The notes: generated by a model not told the origin, from the letters alone. DNA of 18,026 nt from Halonatronomonas sp051745085 (GCA_051745085.1 JBNJDR010000037.1:1-18026), one strand, 5' to 3'; shown: positions 7,408-15,193, counted from the stretch's first letter. Numbers and translations: made by a program.

Positions 7408-8835
7408 TTAATCATCCTTAATCTCTGCATCTATCATGCCATCTAATAAACGCTTAATTACCTCTTTATCTAAATTAACCTCCGCAGCTAAAAATTCTAT
7501 TTCGTCCGAACCAAGAGTACTTATGCCGCTTTCTTTAACGGCTTTCTTTAAATAAGAAAGTCTAATCCGGGTCAGATCCAAATCTCTGGCTTTGATCCTT
7601 TCTGGATGCGACGGAATAACTATCGATTCCCCCGGGACCTCCTGGTCTGGATTCCCGCGGCTGATCTTAATCCCATTCTCTCTAGCAAAATTCAACTGAG
7701 GAATAGGATGCTTGCCAGCTCCGGTATACTCTGTTTCTTGAACAACCAGGATTTTATCTTCATCCATTTCCCGGGCAATAGCAAAAGCTGCAGCAAGAGA
7801 TGTATTTCCAGCTGGACCCCGTTCCATTCCTTCCACAGCAGCCAGGGCTTCTGTCAGATAAAAAACCTCACCCTGTTTAACTGTGACATACCTGTCCATA
7901 TATCGAAGAGCTCGGGCTGCGTTTATCGGGACATCTGCCCGATCCGGCCAGGTGGCGAAGGGTATACCAAAACCAGTATGCCCCGTGGTGAATGACTTTT
8001 TATTAAAATCGGTATCGCTGGCCATATGTAAACCACTCAAATCTACACTAGCAGCAATAATTTCTGTAGCCTTAGCTCCTGCCTTTTTTACTCCGCGAGC
8101 GGTTCCAGTTAAGTTTCCTCCTCCAGCATTGGTACAGATAATCGCATCAGGCTCAGCACCCTCCTGTTCTCGTAATTGTTCAATAATTTCATAACCTAAG
8201 GTTTCCACTCCGGCGATGCCAAAAGGCGTATAGAGCGAAGCGTTGAAATAACCGGTTTCTTCCAGGACTTTTAAAAACGTATAAAAAAGTTCAGGGCCTA
8301 CCGATAGCTGAAGCACCTCGGCTCCATAGGCTTCACATTTTCTCCCTTTTTCCAGAATCTCCGGCTGGCCTTTACCTTCACTATCAAAAACCTCCTGAAC
8401 GATGATGCTCTCTAACCCGCGCATAACGGCCTGAGAGGCTACCGCTGCCCCATAATTACCGCTAGTGGCTGCCACTACTCCTGGGTACCCATTCTGCTCA
8501 GCATGGTAAACAGAAACTGAAGCCCGTCTGGCTTTATAACTACCGGATGGGTTGGCGGCTTCGTCTTTCAAAAATATTCTCGCCCCTTTGCCTGCAGGGG
8601 ATAGTTTTCTAACTATACTTGTAATGTTCTTTAATTCTAACAACGGAGTCTGACCGACCCCCGTCTGTTTTTGGATCTCAAAAACTTCGTCCAATTTATA
8701 CCCGGCTTTTTGCATCATCTTCTCATAGTCAAAAATCAATTCATTAACTTTAAACTGAGAATAGTCGATACCTACAGCCTTTTTCATGATCTCATTTTTA
8801 CGAGCCATCAATTCATTATAATCTCCAGCTGCCAT
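7408..8835 (-). CDS. ortB: 2-amino-4-oxopentanoate thiolase, beta (PLP) subunit
   Basis: Fold-type II PLP enzyme of 475 residues, related to threonine synthase, which with OrtA cleaves (2R)-2-amino-4-oxopentanoate with CoA to acetyl-CoA and alanine. The PLP lysine is K101 in NPSGSYKARRA. ATSGNYGAA (123-131) binds the substrate carboxylate, and the glycine-rich phosphate loop is TNAGGGNLTG (235-244). ETEYTGAGKHPIPQLNF further on is a block I associate with OrtB. Its start overlaps the ortA stop as TAATG, and an AGGGGGG ribosome binding site lies within the last ortA codons. This repeats the arrangement at oraS-oraE. Cytosolic; third step of the pathway. Identification secure from both sequence and neighbours. 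Confidence 0.94.
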   Translation of the reverse strand: MAAGDYNELMARKNEIMKKAVGIDYSQFKVNELIFDYEKMMQKAGYKLDEVFEIQKQTGVGQTPLLELKNITSIVRKLSPAGKGARIFLKDEAANPSGSYKARRASVSVYHAEQNGYPGVVAATSGNYGAAVASQAVMRGLESIIVQEVFDSEGKGQPEILEKGRKCEAYGAEVLQLSVGPELFYTFLKVLEETGYFNASLYTPFGIAGVETLGYEIIEQLREQEGAEPDAIICTNAGGGNLTGTARGVKKAGAKATEIIAASVDLSGLHMASDTDFNKKSFTTGHTGFGIPFATWPDRADVPINAARALRYMDRYVTVKQGEVFYLTEALAAVEGMERGPAGNTSLAAAFAIAREMDEDKILVVQETEYTGAGKHPIPQLNFARENGIKISRGNPDQEVPGESIVIPSHPERIKARDLDLTRIRLSYLKKAVKESGISTLGSDEIEFLAAEVNLDKEVIKRLLDGMIDAEIKDD

Positions 8836-9149
8836 TATTCTTCCCCCCTTTTATCCCTCAATATCTCCTTTAATTCACGGCCAACTTGAAGCAGCTCAGG
8901 AATGGGTTGACCGTAACTATGAAGATAGGCAGGGGAAGCATTTATTAATTTGCCTTCATGTTCCCTTCCGATAACGGATTCTATTTCCACATCATCCCCT
9001 ATTTCAGCATCGTGCTTTAAGAAGCCTTTGATCTTCAATTCCAGAGGTACTTTCGCTGTATCTTCAGGTACCTGAGGTGCCCTATTTCCTGCTTCAAGCA
9101 CCACAGAATAAATTTCTACCCACCTACCGGCTTTTACTTGCTCAGCCAT
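8835..9149 (-). CDS. ortA: 2-amino-4-oxopentanoate thiolase, alpha subunit
   Basis: Small subunit of 104 residues, the normal size for OrtA, partner of OrtB. The N-terminal GRWVEIYSVVLEAGNRAP and the later INASPAYLHSYGQP, with family-typical prolines and tyrosines, mark it. No catalytic residue can be named from sequence; the family is known mainly through its partner. ATG 9149 follows AGGAGG by seven bases. It lies 35 bp after ord and overlaps ortB by one base, so coupled, near-equimolar synthesis with OrtB is likely. Confidence 0.93.
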   Translation of the reverse strand: MAEQVKAGRWVEIYSVVLEAGNRAPQVPEDTAKVPLELKIKGFLKHDAEIGDDVEIESVIGREHEGKLINASPAYLHSYGQPIPELLQVGRELKEILRDKRGEE

Positions 9150-9184
9150 CTTTATTCCTCCTAACTCTAACCTTTTACCAAAGT

Positions 9185-10216
9185 TTAAATTAGTTCTCGC
9201 ATATCGGTCATAACAGCACCAGGTACTGGTAAATCAGCCATAGTATGCAGGCCAGGAACAGCTTTAATTACATGAGGGATCATATTAACCGCCACACCCA
9301 TGGTCCCTTTTCCACCAGGTATTTCAGGAGATATCGCCATGTTAACTTCTGGATCGCCATAAATCTTTATATAATCTCCCGTTTCAACATCTTCTATTTC
9401 CGGATGAATCTGCTGAGGATGATTTAAAACGATTATCTCTTCTCCCTGATAGAAACCTTTAGCTATATGCTTACATCCTGCTACCATTCCTGGCTCAACC
9501 GTAACGTGCTCCGTCTTCCGATGAGTTTCAGAAACGATCGGCTCTCTAGTCTCCCGAATTTCATCAAGTTTTATACCCAATCGATCAGCTATCATATGGA
9601 TAGATTCTTTAAAACCGATATGGCCAACGATCGTTCCTGCCTCAATACCCTGCTCAAACTCCTCTACGGTTGTTCCAACTCCCTGGGTCTTCATAACAGT
9701 AGGACCGAAAGGAGAAAGATCATTAATTCTTGAAGCCTCTATCTTCTTGACATCTCCACACACTCCAGAAAGGGCAATGATCATCAAATCAAGCACAAAC
9801 CCGGGGTTAATACCTGTACCGAGTACAGAAACATCATTTTCTCGAGCTAAACGATCGATCTCACTGGCAAATGCGTTGTCTCCTGCCATAGGATAAGCCA
9901 TTTCTTCAGCTATAGAGATAACGTTTATTCCTTTTTGAATAATTAATTTTAACTGTGGCTCTACATCTTTTAAGAATGAGCTGGTCGCCAATAAAACAAG
10001 ATCTACATCTTCGGATAAAACAAGTTCGGGATCATCAGTGATTTCTACATCCAATTTTTCTTCAATGTTTAGCAAATCTCCCAAATCTTTACCCAGCTTC
10101 TTAGGATCTGTGTCTATGCCGCCTACAAGTTCTACTCCTTCTTTTTTAGCCAGGATACGTCCCATGCCGCTGCCCATAGAACCTAAGCCCCACAAAACTA
10201 CTTTAATTTTCTCCAT
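9185..10216 (-). CDS. ord: 2,4-diaminopentanoate dehydrogenase
   Basis: NAD(P)-dependent amine dehydrogenase (343 residues) that oxidatively deaminates C4 of 2,4-diaminopentanoate to 2-amino-4-oxopentanoate and ammonia. It resembles dihydrodipicolinate reductase: an N-terminal Rossmann fold with VVLWGLGSMGSG (6-17), the acidic residue after the second strand in GGIDTD (favouring NAD over NADP, inference), then a substrate domain starting at GTGINPGFVLD (133-143). First gene of the operon, with ribosome binding site GAGGTGA, a good promoter 46-74 bp upstream, and a palindrome between promoter and start. Ord-first order matches the core order of the C. sticklandii cluster as I recall it. Confidence 0.94.
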   Translation of the reverse strand: MEKIKVVLWGLGSMGSGMGRILAKKEGVELVGGIDTDPKKLGKDLGDLLNIEEKLDVEITDDPELVLSEDVDLVLLATSSFLKDVEPQLKLIIQKGINVISIAEEMAYPMAGDNAFASEIDRLARENDVSVLGTGINPGFVLDLMIIALSGVCGDVKKIEASRINDLSPFGPTVMKTQGVGTTVEEFEQGIEAGTIVGHIGFKESIHMIADRLGIKLDEIRETREPIVSETHRKTEHVTVEPGMVAGCKHIAKGFYQGEEIIVLNHPQQIHPEIEDVETGDYIKIYGDPEVNMAISPEIPGGKGTMGVAVNMIPHVIKAVPGLHTMADLPVPGAVMTDMRELI

Positions 10217-10234
10217 TCATTTCACCTCTTTTAT

Positions 10235-10260
10235 TTACTAACTACCTTAGTAGTCACTAA
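10235..10260 (-). promoter_or_regulatory. Imperfect palindrome over the predicted transcription start of the ornithine operon (possible operator)
   Basis: Plus-strand arms TTACTAACTAC (10235-10245) and GTAGTCACTAA (10250-10260) are inverted repeats with 9 of 11 positions paired and a 4-base centre CTTA. It starts 2 bp downstream of the -10 box, so it covers the expected +1 site. That is where repressors commonly bind. It could instead form a weak 5'-leader hairpin. No regulator gene lies in the window. Confidence 0.45.
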
Positions 10261-10261
10261 T

Positions 10262-10290
10262 ATTATAATCTTTTCTCAATAATTTTGCAA
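10262..10290 (-). promoter_or_regulatory. Sigma-A promoter of the ornithine fermentation operon
   Basis: On the minus strand, TTGCAA (10285-10290) is separated by exactly 17 bp from a perfect TATAAT (10262-10267). It is in the gap between the amidohydrolase stop (10297) and ord. No terminator is visible between the amidohydrolase and this promoter, so read-through from upstream could add to expression. Confidence 0.7.
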
Positions 10291-10296
10291 ACTAAA

Positions 10297-11484
10297 TTAA
10301 TCCAACTTTTCCATAAGCCTAATCGCTGCCTTTAACATTACGGTAACTCCTAAAGGCATCGCATCTTCATCAAAGTCATAAGCAGGATGATGATGGGGAG
10401 CGGTTATTCCTTTCTCTTCATTACGTCCCCCTAAAAGGAACATGGCCCCGGGCTTATTTTGTAAGAAGAAAGCGAAATCTTCGGAACCCAGAGTGGGTTT
10501 ATCAACTCTAACTAACGTATCTAAGCCTGCTTCTTCCTTGATCGTCTTCTCCAATACTTCTACTATCTCAGCATCATTAATTAACGGGGGATAAAGGTCT
10601 CTATAGTCCAATTGATAATCAGCCCCATAAGCCTTACATACTCCAGCTATTATTTCTTTGATTCTTTCTTCTAATAATTTGCGAACTTCAGGCTGGAGAG
10701 CCCGGATCGTAGCTTCTAACCTTACCTTATCAGCTATAACATTGCGCCTATAGCCACCTTCTATCTTCCCTACGGTAACTACAGCAGAATCATTCGGATC
10801 TACATTTCTACTCACCACCGTCTGCAGGGCTTGAACGATCTCGCTCGCTACGATAATGGCATCATTTCCTTCATGGGGACTAGCCCCGTGAGAACTTTCC
10901 GTCAATATATCCAGATCAAACTCATCTGCCGAGGCAAAAAATGACCCTTCTCTAATCCCAATCTTTCCCGATTCATTGGCACTCCAAATATGAAGCGCCA
11001 AAACTGCATCAACTTCAGGATCTGAAAGTACTCCTGCTTCTATCATAGGCAAGGCCCCGCCAGGGCCTTCTTCTGCCGGCTGAAAGATTAATTTAATTCG
11101 GCCCGGTAATTCTCCTACTAATTGAGATGCCGCAGTAGCTACTCCCAATAATATGGCTACATGCCCATCGTGACCGCAGGCATGCATTTTCCCGTCCACA
11201 TGCGATTTATACTCTGACTCACCTGATTCCTGAATAGGCAAAGCATCCATATCCGCCCGGATTGCAATTACCGGACCCTCGCCTTCACCTATAAGTCCCA
11301 CTACCCCGGTCCCGGCTATCCCTGTTTCATGAGGTATACCTAAATCCGTCAGTACACGACTGATTAAAGCTGCTGTTTCTTTTTCTTCGAAGCCTAGTTC
11401 TGGCTGCTGATGGATCTCTCTTCTCCATTTTATTAATTGTGGTTTTAATTTCCCAACAATTTCTTCTATAGTCTGAATTTCCAA
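10297..11484 (-). CDS. M20-family amidohydrolase (N-acyl-amino acid / hippurate hydrolase type)
   Basis: Di-metal aminoacylase of the M20D group, 395 residues, cytosolic (no signal peptide). Metal ligands are visible: HACGHDGH with C103 and H105, PAEEGPGG with the general base/ligand pair E138-E139, H165 in LALHIW, and the last histidine in PHHHPAYDFDE. R-A-D-M-D at 76-80 and GSEDFAFF are further family marks. The dimerisation/satellite domain starts near 188, with SSHGASPHEGNDAI. The start is TTG 11484, supported by AGGAGG eight bases upstream; no better codon is available. It lies between the alanine dehydrogenase terminator and the ornithine promoter on the same strand. It may release amino acids, possibly ornithine, from N-acyl forms or peptides, but the natural substrate is unknown. 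Confidence 0.9.
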   Translation of the reverse strand: MEIQTIEEIVGKLKPQLIKWRREIHQQPELGFEEKETAALISRVLTDLGIPHETGIAGTGVVGLIGEGEGPVIAIRADMDALPIQESGESEYKSHVDGKMHACGHDGHVAILLGVATAASQLVGELPGRIKLIFQPAEEGPGGALPMIEAGVLSDPEVDAVLALHIWSANESGKIGIREGSFFASADEFDLDILTESSHGASPHEGNDAIIVASEIVQALQTVVSRNVDPNDSAVVTVGKIEGGYRRNVIADKVRLEATIRALQPEVRKLLEERIKEIIAGVCKAYGADYQLDYRDLYPPLINDAEIVEVLEKTIKEEAGLDTLVRVDKPTLGSEDFAFFLQNKPGAMFLLGGRNEEKGITAPHHHPAYDFDEDAMPLGVTVMLKAAIRLMEKLD

Positions 11485-11582
11485 TCTATATACCTCCTAA
11501 AAAATTTAGTTTATCTCTCATATAATAATTAAATATAAAGATTGATTACCCTTTTTAATTTTCAAAAAATAATTTAAAATAT

Positions 11583-11610
11583 AAAAAGAAGGGGCATATG
11601 CCCCTCCTTC
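11583..11610 (-). terminator. Rho-independent terminator of ald
   Basis: Perfect palindrome GGGGCATATGCCCC (11591-11604) extended by flanking GAAGG/CTTC pairing. On the minus strand it is followed by TTCTTTTTAT, a good T-tract. It lies 25 bp after the ald stop, making ald a likely single-gene transcript. The remaining DNA to the amidohydrolase start (11485-11582) is AT-rich; I found no convincing promoter hexamer pair there. Confidence 0.85.
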
Positions 11611-11634
11611 AAAACAAATTTTTATTATATTTGG

Positions 11635-12756
11635 TTAAAATGAATCGATTACCTCTTCGATCGGAGTATAATCCATACCAAATGCATCTGCAACAGCTTT
11701 GTAAGTTATCTCACCTTGATATACATTAAGACCTAAAGCAAATCCGATATCATCTTTTAGCGCCTGTTTATAACCTTTATTAGCTAATTTCCTAGCATAG
11801 GGCAGGGTTGCATTAGTCAGTCCAAAAGTAGAAGTTCTAGCTACTGCTCCAGGCATATTAGCAACGCAGTAATGAACAACACCATGCTTCTCAAAGACAG
11901 GATCACTATGAGTAGTAGCATGAGATGTTTCTACACATCCACCCTGATCAATAGCTACATCAGCAATTACAGAACCTTTCTTCATGGTTTTAACCATATC
12001 TTCGGTAACTAAATGAGGTGCTTTTGCCCCTGGAATCAATACGGCTCCAATAACAAGATCAGCTTCTGCTACCTGCTCAGCTAAGTTATATTCATTGGAC
12101 ATCATGGTTTTTACTCTGCCTTGATAGATATCATCGATGTAGCGCATTTGAGCTGCGCTCTTTTCCATAACAGTAACATCAGCTCCCAGGCCAACGGCCA
12201 TCTTGGTTGCATTAAGGCCAACAATTCCGCCGCCAATAACTACTACTTTGGCAGGAGCAACACCTGGAATACCGCCCAGAAGAACCCCCTGACCTCCTTG
12301 AGGCTTTTCTAAAAAGCGAGCTCCGGCTTGAGTAGAAAGACGACCGGCCACTTCACTCATAGGGGTTAAAAGAGGTAATCCGCCAGCGCTATCTTCTACA
12401 GTTTCATAGGCTATGGAAACAACTTCTTCAGCCATTAATTCTTTAGTTAACCTTTCCTCAGCAGCTAAATGTAAGTAAGTAAATAAAATCAAATCTTTTT
12501 TGAAATATTTATATTCTTCTTCCAATGGTTCTTTAACTTTCATAACCATATCGGCTCTTTCAAATATCTCTGCAGGGGAATCCACCATCTCAGCTCCAGC
12601 TTGAATATACTCTTCATCCGAAATACCGCTGCCCACACCACCGTTAGTCTGAACTAAAACCTCATGACCGTCATCTTTGAATGCCTTAACCCCTGCCGGG
12701 GTAATAGCAATTCTGTTTTCGTTATCTTTGATTTCCTTCGGGACACCAATAATCAT
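11635..12756 (-). CDS. ald: L-alanine dehydrogenase (NAD-dependent)
   Basis: Converts L-alanine to pyruvate, ammonia and NADH, or the reverse. The 373-residue length is standard. All catalytic positions of the family are at their canonical numbers: R15 and K75 (substrate binding), H96 (acid/base) and D270 (in VAIDQGG). The NAD loop is VVIGGGIVGLNA (172-183), and the C-terminal block SHATTHSDPVF...VANMPGAVARTST is typical. ATG 12756 follows AGGAGG at seven bases. It has its own terminator. Placed two genes upstream of the ornithine operon, it would take the alanine produced by OrtAB into central metabolism, provided D-alanine is first racemised. Confidence 0.96.
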   Translation of the reverse strand: MIIGVPKEIKDNENRIAITPAGVKAFKDDGHEVLVQTNGGVGSGISDEEYIQAGAEMVDSPAEIFERADMVMKVKEPLEEEYKYFKKDLILFTYLHLAAEERLTKELMAEEVVSIAYETVEDSAGGLPLLTPMSEVAGRLSTQAGARFLEKPQGGQGVLLGGIPGVAPAKVVVIGGGIVGLNATKMAVGLGADVTVMEKSAAQMRYIDDIYQGRVKTMMSNEYNLAEQVAEADLVIGAVLIPGAKAPHLVTEDMVKTMKKGSVIADVAIDQGGCVETSHATTHSDPVFEKHGVVHYCVANMPGAVARTSTFGLTNATLPYARKLANKGYKQALKDDIGFALGLNVYQGEITYKAVADAFGMDYTPIEEVIDSF

Positions 12757-12898
12757 TAAATTTCCTCCTTTATATAGTTAATAAATGGTTAAAACAAAAC
12801 TAAGTCTATTCAATTAATACTATTCTTTTTAATATTTAATTTTCCTGCCTATCTCATCTATTTTTTCTAAATTAAATAAAAAAATTCACAAATACACG

Positions 12899-12932
12899 GA
12901 AAAAAACACCTGATATAAAATACCAGGTGTTT
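12899..12932 (-). terminator. Rho-independent terminator of the parvulin foldase gene
   Basis: Nine-base arms AAACACCTG and CAGGTGTTT (12924-12932 and 12904-12912 in minus-strand order) around an AT-rich 11-base loop, followed on the minus strand by a T-run (TTTTTT). It starts 9 bp after the foldase stop codon. The DNA between it and ald (12757-12898) is AT-rich and holds only the ald ribosome binding site that I can support. Confidence 0.85.
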
Positions 12933-12940
12933 GTAATCTG

Positions 12941-13939
12941 TTATATTTTCATTTCCACTTCGGCTTCTTCTTTTAAGTCATCCATATAATCGCTCCATAC
13001 TTCTTCCCGTTTTCTTTCCACTAAGATCCTCTCGATGTCTTCTTTGACTTCCTCAAACTCTAATACTCCAGCATCTCTTATTTCATTAACCTTAATTACG
13101 TGATACCCAAATTCAGTAGAGACAACATCGGATACCTCTCCTTCTTCTAAAGCAAAAGCTGCTTCTTTAAACGTGGGATCAAACTGAGTTTGCTCTGTAA
13201 CTAAACCCAATTCTCCTCCTGCCTCTGCAGATGGGCCTACTGAAACTTCCTGAGCTAACTCAGAAAAATCCTCGCCTGCTTCTAAGCGAGCAATTACTTC
13301 TTCAGCCTCTTCTTCGCTATCCAAGAGGATATGACTTACTTCTATCCCTGATTCCATCTCAAAACGATGAAGGTTATTATCGTAATACTCCTTCATATCT
13401 TCTTCAGAAATCTCTATCTCTCCGATTGTTTCCTGCTGGAGAGCATAAATTAATAGTTCCTGCTCGTTCATCTCTAAAAATAATTCTTTATATTCTTCCA
13501 TAGACTCCATGCCCTGCTGCTGCAGGATAGAAACCATCTGCTCTTCGGTCATATTGTTTTGGGCAAGGATTAGGTCAACATGCTCCTGGAAAAAAATATC
13601 TTTATCTTCTTCTGTCATTTCAATCCCCTGTGCTTCAACTTCCTGCTGAAGAAGATAATAAGATAAAAATTCATCAAATTTCATCTTTCTATATTCATTG
13701 ATCAATTCCTGACCGGCTTCCGACTGAACAATTAATTGTCCGAACTCCTGGTTTGCCTGAAACACAGTCATAAGAACATCGTTAACATTAATATACTCGT
13801 CTATCTGCTGCATCATAATTTCTTCTCCGTTAATTACAGCAGCGATGTTTTCTGTTTCTTCTTGAGCAAAAGCAGTAGTGCCGGTAAAAATAGTTAAAGT
13901 TAAAACTCCGACTAAGATTAAAGATGATAACTTTTTCAT
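12941..13939 (-). CDS. Exported peptidyl-prolyl isomerase, PrsA/SurA type
   Basis: Predicted secreted or periplasmic foldase, 332 residues. Order: Sec signal peptide (MKKL, hydrophobic core 5-20, AFA cleavage after residue 25), a SurA-N-like helical chaperone region (about 30-190, rich in Glu and Gln), then one parvulin domain (about 197-287) with VSHILLDSEEEA, DFSELAQEVSVGPSAEAGGELG and FGYHVIKV. ATG 13939 is preferred because it gives a clean signal peptide; a GTG at 13954 would add five residues but abuts the GGGGGAG ribosome binding site. There is no cysteine after the signal peptide, unlike Bacillus PrsA lipoproteins, so it is not membrane-anchored that way. The protein is extremely acidic, as in halophiles. 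It has a separate terminator and lies just after the 5S/tRNA unit. Confidence 0.88.
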   Translation of the reverse strand: MKKLSSLILVGVLTLTIFTGTTAFAQEETENIAAVINGEEIMMQQIDEYINVNDVLMTVFQANQEFGQLIVQSEAGQELINEYRKMKFDEFLSYYLLQQEVEAQGIEMTEEDKDIFFQEHVDLILAQNNMTEEQMVSILQQQGMESMEEYKELFLEMNEQELLIYALQQETIGEIEISEEDMKEYYDNNLHRFEMESGIEVSHILLDSEEEAEEVIARLEAGEDFSELAQEVSVGPSAEAGGELGLVTEQTQFDPTFKEAAFALEEGEVSDVVSTEFGYHVIKVNEIRDAGVLEFEEVKEDIERILVERKREEVWSDYMDDLKEEAEVEMKI

Positions 13940-14034
13940 TAAAATAATATCCACTCCCCCGTTGTATTTAATAAATTTATACTTTCCTTAATTTATTCTA
14001 GATAAATAGTAAAATTCCTGCCCCAAAATAAAAA

Positions 14035-14110
14035 TGGCTCCCCGAGCAGGACTCGAACCTGCGACAAAGTGGTTAACAGCCACTCGCTCTACCAGCTGAG
14101 CTATCGGGGA
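14035..14110 (-). tRNA. tRNA-Asn (anticodon GTT)
   Basis: A 76-nt cloverleaf on the minus strand with CCA encoded. The acceptor stem is TCCCCGA with TCGGGGA, the D-arm is GCTC..GAGC, the anticodon stem AGTGG/CCACT holds loop CTGTTAA with anticodon GTT, and the T-arm GCAGG/CCTGC has loop TTCGAGT. The discriminator base is G. It follows the 5S gene by 15 bases, so the two are probably one precursor transcript. No GC-rich terminator follows; a T-rich run (TTTTTATTTT) comes straight after CCA. Confidence 0.97.
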
Positions 14111-14125
14111 GTATAATAATAAAAA

Positions 14126-14240
14126 TCGGCGACGACCTACTCTCCCACAAGGTCACCCTTGCAGTACCATAGGCGCTGGAGGACTTAACTGCTGTGTTCG
14201 AAATGGGAACAGGTGTTTCCCCTCCGCTATTGTCACCGAA
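14126..14240 (-). rRNA. rrf: 5S ribosomal RNA
   Basis: About 115 nt on the minus strand with the conserved CCTGTTCCC, TTCGAACACAG and AAGTCCTCCAGCGCC blocks and GGTACTGC. The ends TCGGTGAC and GTCGCCGA pair fully (one G-U), giving helix I and setting the boundaries to within a base or two. It is not preceded by 23S: a dppC gene lies immediately upstream, and the 5S has its own promoter. Confidence 0.95.
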
Positions 14241-14280
14241 AATTTAATATTTAATTTAAAAGTTACTTACTACAATAAAT

Positions 14281-14309
14281 ATAATACATGATTATTGATC
14301 AGCTGTCAA
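14281..14309 (-). promoter_or_regulatory. Strong sigma-A promoter of the 5S rRNA-tRNA-Asn unit
   Basis: Consensus -35 TTGACA (14304-14309) and -10 TATTAT (14281-14286) with an exact 17-bp spacer, reading on the minus strand. Its expected start is about 30-35 bases before the 5S. It lies in the 93-bp gap after dppC. It is the best promoter match in the window. Confidence 0.85.
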
Positions 14310-14333
14310 GGGTTTTAAGCAAAAATGATAACT

Positions 14334-15176
14334 TTATCTACTCATCTTTGGATCAAGGGCATCTCGTAAACCGTCACCAAATAAATTAAAACCCAATACA
14401 GTTAACATAATGGCTAAACCCGGATAAGTAGTCACATGATGAGCGGTTCTAATATAACCCCTCCCTTGACTGAGCATTGCCCCCCATTCTGGGGTAGGTG
14501 CTTGCGCGCCCAGGCCAAGAAAACCTAAGCCAGCAGCCCAGAGGATAGCAGCTCCAACCTGTAAAGATGATTGGACAATTATCGGAGCCAGACAATGAGG
14601 TACTACGTGCTTGAAAATGATAACCGCTTCTCTAACGCCGATTGCGTGAGCGGCTTCAACGAATTCTTTATTTTTAATCGATAAAACAGAACCGCGCACT
14701 AATCTAATATAAGTAGGTATGGATACCACACCAACCGCAATCATAGCATTAACCAGGCCTACTCCCAATACAGAAACAATTATGATAGCTAAAAGCATCC
14801 CTGGAAAGGCCATCATAATATCTACGAACCTCTGCACGATCATATCAAGTTTACCGCCATAATAACCGGAGATAGCTCCAATAGGTACTCCTACTCCGAT
14901 GCCGATACCAATGGAAATAAACCCGATCGTTAAGGAAATTCTTGCTCCATATATTATTCTACTCAATAAATCTCTTCCCAGGTCATCAGTACCTAACAAA
15001 TGTTCCCGGGATGGTCCCTCTAAAGTCTTGAAAAAATTAGTTTGAAAGGGATTATGAGGAGCTATATATGGGGCCAATACAGCTACTACAAATAATGCTA
15101 AGATGAATATTATACCTGCAATCGCTAATCTATTTCTTTTTAACTGTCTAAATGCTTTACTTCGAAAAAAATGCAT
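14334..15176 (-). CDS. dppC: Peptide ABC transporter permease, DppC/OppC type
   Basis: Inner-membrane permease, 280 residues, second membrane subunit of a dipeptide/oligopeptide/nickel-type importer. It has the DppC N-terminal segment (first helix 17-38) followed by the signature LLGTDDLGRDLLSR (60-73), five further hydrophobic segments, the cytoplasmic EAA loop EAAHAIGVREAVIIFKHVVP (174-193) that docks the ATPase, and the end motifs GLGAQAPTPEWG and GDGLRDALDP. ATG 15176 has a GGGGAGTGA ribosome binding site and lies 17 bp after dppB. The expected dppD and dppF ATPase genes do not follow; the 5S promoter does. Peptide specificity is inferred from the family only. Confidence 0.93.
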   Translation of the reverse strand: MHFFRSKAFRQLKRNRLAIAGIIFILALFVVAVLAPYIAPHNPFQTNFFKTLEGPSREHLLGTDDLGRDLLSRIIYGARISLTIGFISIGIGIGVGVPIGAISGYYGGKLDMIVQRFVDIMMAFPGMLLAIIIVSVLGVGLVNAMIAVGVVSIPTYIRLVRGSVLSIKNKEFVEAAHAIGVREAVIIFKHVVPHCLAPIIVQSSLQVGAAILWAAGLGFLGLGAQAPTPEWGAMLSQGRGYIRTAHHVTTYPGLAIMLTVLGFNLFGDGLRDALDPKMSR

Positions 15177-15193
15177 AAACTTCTCACTCCCCG

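Noticed and set aside
7606..8194. Two plus-strand open frames of 103 and 129 codons
   Set aside because: They are antisense to ortB, whose motifs are intact, and they have no start signals.
13991..14008. AT-only inverted repeat after tRNA-Asn as a terminator
   Set aside because: The stem is short and made only of A-T pairs apart from the central CTAG; too weak to call.
14126..14240. The end of a complete rRNA operon
   Set aside because: The bases upstream of the 5S are a promoter and dppC, with no 23S or 16S sequence in the window.
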